The notes below the pieces were generated by a model. The model had not been told where the DNA came from. It saw only the letters and a list, made by a program, of their open reading frames with translations, and searched no databases. 10,097 nt of DNA from Saprospiraceae bacterium (GTDB taxonomy: Bacteria; Bacteroidota; Bacteroidia; Chitinophagales; Saprospiraceae), in assembly GCA_022842255.1 (NCBI GenBank), contig JALHPW010000127.1:1-10097 (forward strand), written 5' to 3'. The stretch's first letter is position 1, and every line of letters begins with the position of its first letter. Below, in pieces: positions 5,671 through 10,097 of this stretch. Position numbers and translations under genes: made by a program.

Positions 5671-8166
5671 CTACTTGGGATTGAAAACTTGTTTACCCAA
5701 AATCCGTCCAGGGTTCTCCTCTGGAGATTTCAGGAAAAGTAGATCATAGTAATTCCCACTGGCCCAGGTATCCACCATGTTGTCGTAAAAACGGCTTCCA
5801 GGGTTCCCACTTTGCCCACCGGGGTACACGCCCATAGCGTGGATCACATCTCCCAGTTCGACAATCATGCGCCAGGACGGGCCGTTGCTTTTGCTCAGCG
5901 CGTTGGGAGCGGTCCGGTGTCCACCCAATTTCAGGTCCAAGCGGCTGAAGGCATCAATTTGCCCTAAGTGTTTGAGTACGAACCCCTTGGATACGCCATA
6001 TGGCACCTTTTTATCCGGGTTTTGTTTGAAATAAGCTTGTGTAAGTTTGAAGGATTCCAGCACGATATCGCGCGCGGTTTCTCGATAGGGTGTGGTTGGA
6101 TGGTCAAAAAACACACTGGCAGAATCGGTCTCCATGATCTCGATAAAACGCCAGGCATCTGGATACAGCATGGCTATTTTGGCGCTTTTTGCGCGGTTTA
6201 GGTCGTCGGTGCTCACCCTGTCTTTGCCTTTTTCAAGGGCGGAGATTTCATCCCAAGTTGCGGTGTAACACGAGTCAAACCAGGTTTCAAAGAGGGTAGG
6301 GGCCAATAGGTCAGCTTCGTAGCGGAAATTCCAGCCAGCAAGTTCATCGGCCATTTGTTTGCCATCTGCATCCAATTGTGAGCGGTCGAGCAGGCGCAAC
6401 ATGGTGGGCAAGGCATCGGCTGCACGTTGGCTGAAATTGTCCATTTGCATGTTTTTCATGCTGTCGGCAGTAGCTCCGTGCATAGCTGCGAGTCGGTCGT
6501 AAATCCGACGGCTGCGCCAATCCTCAAAATTACCCAGATAATAATACGGATAGGTGGGGGGAGTGGAATGTTGGTTGGCAGAAAAAACAAAGCCCCGGCT
6601 TGGGTTTTTCATACTTGGCACCAAAGCGGCCGGGATATAATTGTGCCAGGCATTTACCCAACGGTCGCCTTCCTGCACAAAACGCCCCTGTTGTTGTCCA
6701 CGTACCGGGTATTTCCCTTGAGGTTGGATCGCGATATCGCCGGTGTTGGAAGCGAAAACGAAGTTTTGCGCCGGGGCATCAAAGCCTGGAATGGCGCTTT
6801 TATAATCTTCATAGTTTTTTCCGGCGTTCAGCCCCAGGAATACATCAAAGGCGCTTTGCTCCGGCACATCGTGTGCAATCCAGCGGAGTGCACAGTCGCG
6901 AAGTGGGTTTTCAGGTTCGAAATCATAGGAAACCGGCCCAAAAACCGTGTACCGAACGGTATCACGGAAAACGGGTTGGCCTTTTACCCCAATTTCTTCG
7001 TAGCGGAATTGGACGGATTTTTCTTCGCCATCCAATTTGTATTGTTTCCGTTCCGGACTGGTCCAGTGGATTTTGTACCAATCCGATACATCGTGGCTCA
7101 CATTGGTAACGCCCCATGCGATGTGTTCATTGAATCCGATAACCACGCCGGGTACACCGGGAAGTGAAACGCCATAGGTATTGGCTTCGGGTGTGTGAAT
7201 CTGCACCTGGAACCAAATGGATGGCAGCGTGAGGTTCAGGTGTGGGTCGTTGCACAGGATGGGTTTTCCTGATTTGGTCTTGCTCCCACCCAATGCCCAG
7301 TTGTTGCTGCCCACTACTTGGGGGTCGCTGATAAACTGTTCAGTGGGCTCGGATTGCTTCATAAAGCCCAGGGAATTGGTGGCACTCGCTACAAATGGAG
7401 GGGGCAATAGGGGGCGAACCTCATTCCACTGTCCGGTATCTGGAATGATGGGCTGTTGTTTGGGGTTCCATTCCGGGTACAGGTAATTGAACGTTTCTGT
7501 CCCCAATTGTGCCAAGGTATTGGTACTTTCCAGATCATCTTCCCAGGCGCAGAGTGTCTCGGCCATGGCTTCCGTCACTAGGGCAGCCTTGAGGGGCGTC
7601 CAGCGTTCCGGGGCATAATTGAGCAATTTGAATTCAATCGGCCAATCGGCTTTTGACATCTGGTCGACCCAGGCGTTCACACCATCTGTGTAGGCTTGGA
7701 GCAGGTCCATTGTTTTTTGCGACTTTTTCCAACCGATGAGGTCGTTTTCAGCGGCAAAGACCAATCCTTTTCGACGGCTGAGCCGGTCGATGCGCAAGGT
7801 CCGTTCGCCCAGTACCTCCGAAAGCCTGCCGGAAGCCTTTCGGGTGGTGATATCCATTTGCCACAAGCGGTGTTGGGCGGTCACATAACCTTGAACGCGG
7901 GCGGCATCTTCCTGGTTTTCCGCAAAAATATGCGGCACTAGCAGGTCGTCGTACACCACTTGTACCTTGCCTTTGAGACCGGGAAGTGAAATGTTGGAAT
8001 GGTCGATTCCCGCTGCGGGCTCCGCGTTGGCCCAAAATCCGGAAAACGGGTTCAGGAATGAGCCCAAGGGCGGGATAGACTTGTCGCCCAAATCCAGTGG
8101 GCTAGAGAGTTGCCATACGAGCAAGGTGGTGAGTGTGCTGGCGAGGAGGAATTTTATTAGACGCAT
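5671..8166 (-). CDS. Penicillin acylase family protein (peptidase S45, Ntn hydrolase)
   Basis: This 831-residue precursor has a signal peptide or membrane anchor at residues 3-20 and should act in the periplasm. S45 enzymes cleave amides such as penicillins or N-acyl-homoserine lactones after self-processing into two chains. The alpha part covers about 60-260 (DDLLVPHIFAENQEDAARVQGYVTAQHR region). The processing site is GSNNW, with cleavage expected between Gly286 and Ser287, which becomes the N-terminal nucleophile. NDPHL (306-310), GFNEHIAWGVTN (344-355) and SANQ (529-532) follow; Asn531 matches the oxyanion Asn of E. coli penicillin G acylase, and GQSGNPGS near the C-terminus is also conserved. 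All key residues are present, so it is probably active. The true substrate is unknown. It is the first gene of a probable operon with the small membrane protein and the reductase. Confidence 0.92.
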   Translation of the reverse strand: MRLIKFLLASTLTTLLVWQLSSPLDLGDKSIPPLGSFLNPFSGFWANAEPAAGIDHSNISLPGLKGKVQVVYDDLLVPHIFAENQEDAARVQGYVTAQHRLWQMDITTRKASGRLSEVLGERTLRIDRLSRRKGLVFAAENDLIGWKKSQKTMDLLQAYTDGVNAWVDQMSKADWPIEFKLLNYAPERWTPLKAALVTEAMAETLCAWEDDLESTNTLAQLGTETFNYLYPEWNPKQQPIIPDTGQWNEVRPLLPPPFVASATNSLGFMKQSEPTEQFISDPQVVGSNNWALGGSKTKSGKPILCNDPHLNLTLPSIWFQVQIHTPEANTYGVSLPGVPGVVIGFNEHIAWGVTNVSHDVSDWYKIHWTSPERKQYKLDGEEKSVQFRYEEIGVKGQPVFRDTVRYTVFGPVSYDFEPENPLRDCALRWIAHDVPEQSAFDVFLGLNAGKNYEDYKSAIPGFDAPAQNFVFASNTGDIAIQPQGKYPVRGQQQGRFVQEGDRWVNAWHNYIPAALVPSMKNPSRGFVFSANQHSTPPTYPYYYLGNFEDWRSRRIYDRLAAMHGATADSMKNMQMDNFSQRAADALPTMLRLLDRSQLDADGKQMADELAGWNFRYEADLLAPTLFETWFDSCYTATWDEISALEKGKDRVSTDDLNRAKSAKIAMLYPDAWRFIEIMETDSASVFFDHPTTPYRETARDIVLESFKLTQAYFKQNPDKKVPYGVSKGFVLKHLGQIDAFSRLDLKLGGHRTAPNALSKSNGPSWRMIVELGDVIHAMGVYPGGQSGNPGSRFYDNMVDTWASGNYYDLLFLKSPEENPGRILGKQVFNPK

Positions 8167-8349
8167 AGAGCGGTGCTTGTCCTGGACAATGAAGGGCTAA
8201 GGTAGAGCAGCTTGGTCTTGTGGCGCAATTGTCTGGTCAAAAACAAATCTTTTTTTGGTAAAAAAATGCTTCAATCGGGCAAAATTCTGCCTTTGAGGCC
8301 CTTCGCCCAATTAGCCTTAAAAAATTTATAAAAAAATTCTGACAAAAAC

Positions 8350-8381
8350 TTGACGTTTCCCGACAAATCCCCCTAAAATTG
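8350..8381 (+). promoter_or_regulatory. Candidate promoter for a short leader RNA or the repeat/S74 gene
   Basis: TTG at 8350-8352 (within TTGACG) is followed after 21 bases by TAAAATTG (8374-8381), one mismatch from TAnnTTTG. Spacing fits Bacteroidota promoters, and an A/T tract at 8319-8338 lies just upstream. Transcription would start near 8388, about 30 bases before the terminator hairpin. Confidence 0.42.
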
Positions 8382-8387
8382 CAGCAA

Positions 8388-8454
8388 GTAGTTTTTGTGT
8401 TTATTTGTTTGGGTTAGAATCCCTCGCTGCTAACAGTGAGGGATTTCTTTTTTT
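8388..8454 (+). ncRNA. Possible short leader/small RNA ended by an intrinsic terminator
   Basis: If the promoter at 8350-8381 is real, about 65 bases would be transcribed before the terminator. The first 30 bases are T/G-rich and unstructured; the rest is the hairpin. It resembles either a tiny terminated RNA or an attenuator leader of the repeat/S74 gene that starts 108 bases farther on. I recognise no known RNA family, and no aptamer-like fold is apparent. Both ends are inferred. Confidence 0.25.
8418..8454 (+). terminator. Strong intrinsic terminator with no gene upstream
   Basis: The 12-bp stem AATCCCTCGCTG/CAGTGAGGGATT (8418-8429 with 8434-8445), with one G-U pair and a four-base CTAA loop, is followed by TTCTTTTTTT. 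Stem strength, small loop and T run are those of a classic plus-strand rho-independent terminator. The nearest gene on its left is transcribed away from it, so what it terminates is unclear. Confidence 0.8.
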
Positions 8455-8522
8455 AGGCCTCTGCTGTAGGTTGAATTTTGCACAACATTAGGTTTTTCGG
8501 GGTGCTGACACCAAAGGGGAAT

Positions 8523-8541
8523 TGTAAACTTCATTTTTACA
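8523..8541. repeat. Small inverted repeat before the repeat/S74 gene
   Basis: TGTAAA (8523-8528) and TTTACA (8536-8541) are perfect complements with a 7-base spacer, ending 21 bases before the ATG. It could be an operator or a weak leader hairpin. An AT-rich 6-bp repeat can occur by chance. Confidence 0.28.
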
Positions 8542-8562
8542 TTCCTTAACCGTACGCACACG

Positions 8563-10097
8563 ATGAAAAACAATGTCTTTTTTTTGCTCGCCCTTGTTTT
8601 GTTCACTTCTAGGGCTTTCTCGCAAACCCAAATCCAGGATGCGGATGGAAACACCAAAGTCCAAACGGAGGCCACTCCGAACGATAATACCATCCGACTG
8701 ATTGCCAATGGTTCAAACCTGCTCCAACTTAGCAAGAGCCCCACTGGGCAGAATTTGATTCAGGTTTTTGATGTGGATGAAAACCTGTATTTAGGGTTAA
8801 ATGCTGGTTTGAACTCAACGGGCCACAAAAATACCGTAGTAGGTCAGGGCACTGGTTTTAACTTGAATACCGGGTTTAGCAACACCTTGATTGGGCATTC
8901 GGCGGGCGCTGCCATCAATACTGGGGGCTTTAATACCGCCGTAGGCCAAAATGCCGCCTTTTCCAATACTTCCGGAAGCAGCAATGTCTCGGTTGGCTAT
9001 GCCAGCCTTCAAAACAACCAGACCGGTCAGCAAAACGTAGCGCTGGGCGATTTTGCTTTGGCAGGTAATACCACCTCTTTTAATACAGCCGTTGGGAGTT
9101 CGGCCCTGCAATCCAATACCTCGGGAGGCAACAACGTAGCGGTTGGTCGGCGTGCCGGTCAAGCAAATACGACCGGCGGGTCGAACTTGTTTGTGGGGGA
9201 AAGTGCCGGTTTGAACAACACCACGGGCTCATCGAATACCTTTTTGGGAAAAAGCGCTGGCCAGGCGAACACGGGCACTTCCGGCAATACATTTATCGGT
9301 GCGGAGGCAGGTAAGCTCAACGCAGGTGGTGATTCGCATGTTTTTGTTGGAAAAAGCGCGGGTGCGGCCACGGTCAACAATAGTACCAATACTTATATTG
9401 GAAGTGAAGCAGGGCTTTCCAGTACCTCGGGTTTTAACACTTATGTTGGCGGATTGGCAGGGCGAAACAATACCACGGGCGGAAACAATACTTTTTTAGG
9501 GGCTTTTGCTGGGCAAAATACCTCTACGGGTAGCAACAACGTGGTACTTGGCACGCAAGCTGGCTTTAACCTGTCGACTGGAGGCTCGAACGTACTAGTG
9601 GGCAAATCCGCAGGCGGCAATTTTAATAGCAACAACTGCACCTTTTTAGGGACCAATGCTTCCGCCACAGCAAATGGATTTACCAACTCAACTGCCCTTG
9701 GCAATGGGGCATCCGTGAATGCTTCCAACAAAATCCGGTTTGGCAATTTGGCAGTGTCGGTTGTCGAAGGAGCGGTGGCCTATACGGTGTCTGATGGCAG
9801 GTTTAAAAGCAATATTCAAAACGATGCCCCGGGACTCGATTTTGTGATGGGGTTGCGCCCGGTGACGTATCAGTTTGACTATTCCCAATTTTCCAAGTTT
9901 TTGAGTGAAACGAACGTGGATCACGAGGTTTTAACCCAAAAAAATCAAAAACGCGAGATGGGTTTTGTCGCCCAGGAAGTGGAACGGCTTTGTCTGGAGC
10001 AAGGACTAGCAGTGTCTAACCTCGTCCATAGTCCAGAAAACGAAATGGACAACTACTCTGTGGCTTATGGCCAGATGGTGGTCCCGCTGGTTCGTGC
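8563..10097 (+). CDS. Secreted repeat protein with C-terminal S74 self-cleaving chaperone domain, 3' end outside window
   Basis: The frame is open from ATG 8563 to the right edge (511 codons plus two bases). Residues 1-20 are a signal peptide (MKNNVFFLLALVLFTSRAFS). A short lead-in with QDADGNTKVQTEA follows, then about 19 units of roughly 17 residues (76-394) of the form N-T-x-[VLI]-G-x-x-A-G-x-x-N-T-x-G, resembling the beta-roll heads of trimeric adhesins and fibre proteins. From about 408 comes SDGRFKSNI, then LRPVTYQF and MGFVAQEVE, which is the peptidase S74 intramolecular chaperone of phage endosialidases and tail spikes. Ser410 and Lys415 are placed like its Ser-Lys self-cleavage dyad. 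The expected product is a surface trimer released from its chaperone by self-cleavage. The end of the domain is not visible. Confidence 0.87.
   Translation, partial: MKNNVFFLLALVLFTSRAFSQTQIQDADGNTKVQTEATPNDNTIRLIANGSNLLQLSKSPTGQNLIQVFDVDENLYLGLNAGLNSTGHKNTVVGQGTGFNLNTGFSNTLIGHSAGAAINTGGFNTAVGQNAAFSNTSGSSNVSVGYASLQNNQTGQQNVALGDFALAGNTTSFNTAVGSSALQSNTSGGNNVAVGRRAGQANTTGGSNLFVGESAGLNNTTGSSNTFLGKSAGQANTGTSGNTFIGAEAGKLNAGGDSHVFVGKSAGAATVNNSTNTYIGSEAGLSSTSGFNTYVGGLAGRNNTTGGNNTFLGAFAGQNTSTGSNNVVLGTQAGFNLSTGGSNVLVGKSAGGNFNSNNCTFLGTNASATANGFTNSTALGNGASVNASNKIRFGNLAVSVVEGAVAYTVSDGRFKSNIQNDAPGLDFVMGLRPVTYQFDYSQFSKFLSETNVDHEVLTQKNQKREMGFVAQEVERLCLEQGLAVSNLVHSPENEMDNYSVAYGQMVVPLVR
8788..9744 (+). repeat. 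Degenerate 51-base (17-residue) coding repeats, about 19 units
   Basis: Within the secreted S74 protein, units starting NT[VAF][VLI]G recur every 16-17 codons, e.g. NTVVG, NTLIG, NTAVG, NVSVG, NVALG, NTFLG, NTYIG. Conservation is at the protein level; DNA copies have diverged with different codons, so this is an old array and not a recent tandem expansion. Two units have 16 residues (around 158-173 and 276-291), and the first and last are imperfect. Confidence 0.85.

Larger units (their letters stand above)
8167..8562. other. AT-rich divergent spacer between acylase and the repeat/S74 gene
   Basis: No convincing protein gene is found in these 396 bases. On the plus strand it contains an A/T tract (8319-8338), a candidate promoter (8350-8381), an intrinsic terminator (8418-8454) and a small inverted repeat TGTAAA/TTTACA (8523-8541) just before the next start codon. 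No clear -7 box was found for the acylase operon on the minus strand. Confidence 0.6.

Noticed and set aside
6427..7167. A 246-codon open frame on the plus strand opposite the acylase gene
   Set aside because: It is antisense to the conserved core of the S45 enzyme, has no recognisable motif, and reflects codon bias of the real gene.
8266..8331. A 21-codon plus-strand ORF (MLQSGKILPLRPFAQLALKNL) in the acylase/S74 spacer
   Set aside because: It is short, lies in an AT-rich promoter region before the candidate start site, and has no supporting signal.
8788..9744. Regular 51-base spacing considered as a CRISPR or non-coding tandem array
   Set aside because: Units are not identical in DNA, there are no unique spacers, and the period is in frame with a continuous protein.
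8815..9924. Several minus-strand open frames opposite the repeat gene
   Set aside because: They follow from the repetitive Asn/Thr/Gly codon usage of the sense gene and have low-complexity translations.

Overview
The window looks like a chromosomal segment of a Bacteroidota bacterium, most likely of the Saprospiraceae/Haliscomenobacter type. This is inferred from gene content, not measured. The clues are tandem OmpH/Skp genes, a penicillin-acylase-family protein, a YumC-type ferredoxin-NADP reductase, and a secreted repeat protein with an S74-type self-cleaving tail. Starts lack clear Shine-Dalgarno sequences, and several candidate promoters resemble the Bacteroidota TTG...TAnnTTTG pattern.

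Left part, minus strand (1-2134): the N-terminal 277 residues of a GT22-family (PIG-B/ALG9-like) mannosyltransferase run off the left edge. A strong intrinsic terminator (927-964) separates it from two tandem periplasmic chaperone genes of the OmpH/Skp family. The space between the two ompH genes is almost filled by a long hairpin made of telomere-like TTTAGGG heptamers. A 511-base spacer without genes (2135-2645) separates ompH from the divergent plus-strand gene for histidine ammonia-lyase (hutH, 2646-4127).

Middle part, minus strand (4171-8166): hutH converges on a likely three-gene transcription unit. It reads from a periplasmic penicillin-acylase-family Ntn hydrolase, through a small four-helix membrane protein of unknown function, to a cytoplasmic ferredoxin/flavodoxin-NADP(+) reductase. 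Spacings are 20 and 64 bases.

Right part, plus strand (8167-10097): a 396-base AT-rich divergent spacer holds a candidate promoter followed about 40 bases later by a textbook intrinsic terminator with no gene in front of it. Together they could make a short leader or small RNA. After it begins a secreted protein with about 19 repeats of roughly 17 residues and a C-terminal S74 intramolecular chaperone domain; this gene runs off the right edge.

Most genes belong to recognisable families. The unexplained signals are non-coding: the heptamer hairpin between the ompH genes and the orphan terminator before the repeat/S74 gene. I see no CRISPR array, tRNA, rRNA, insertion sequence or integrase, and no defence-system gene.
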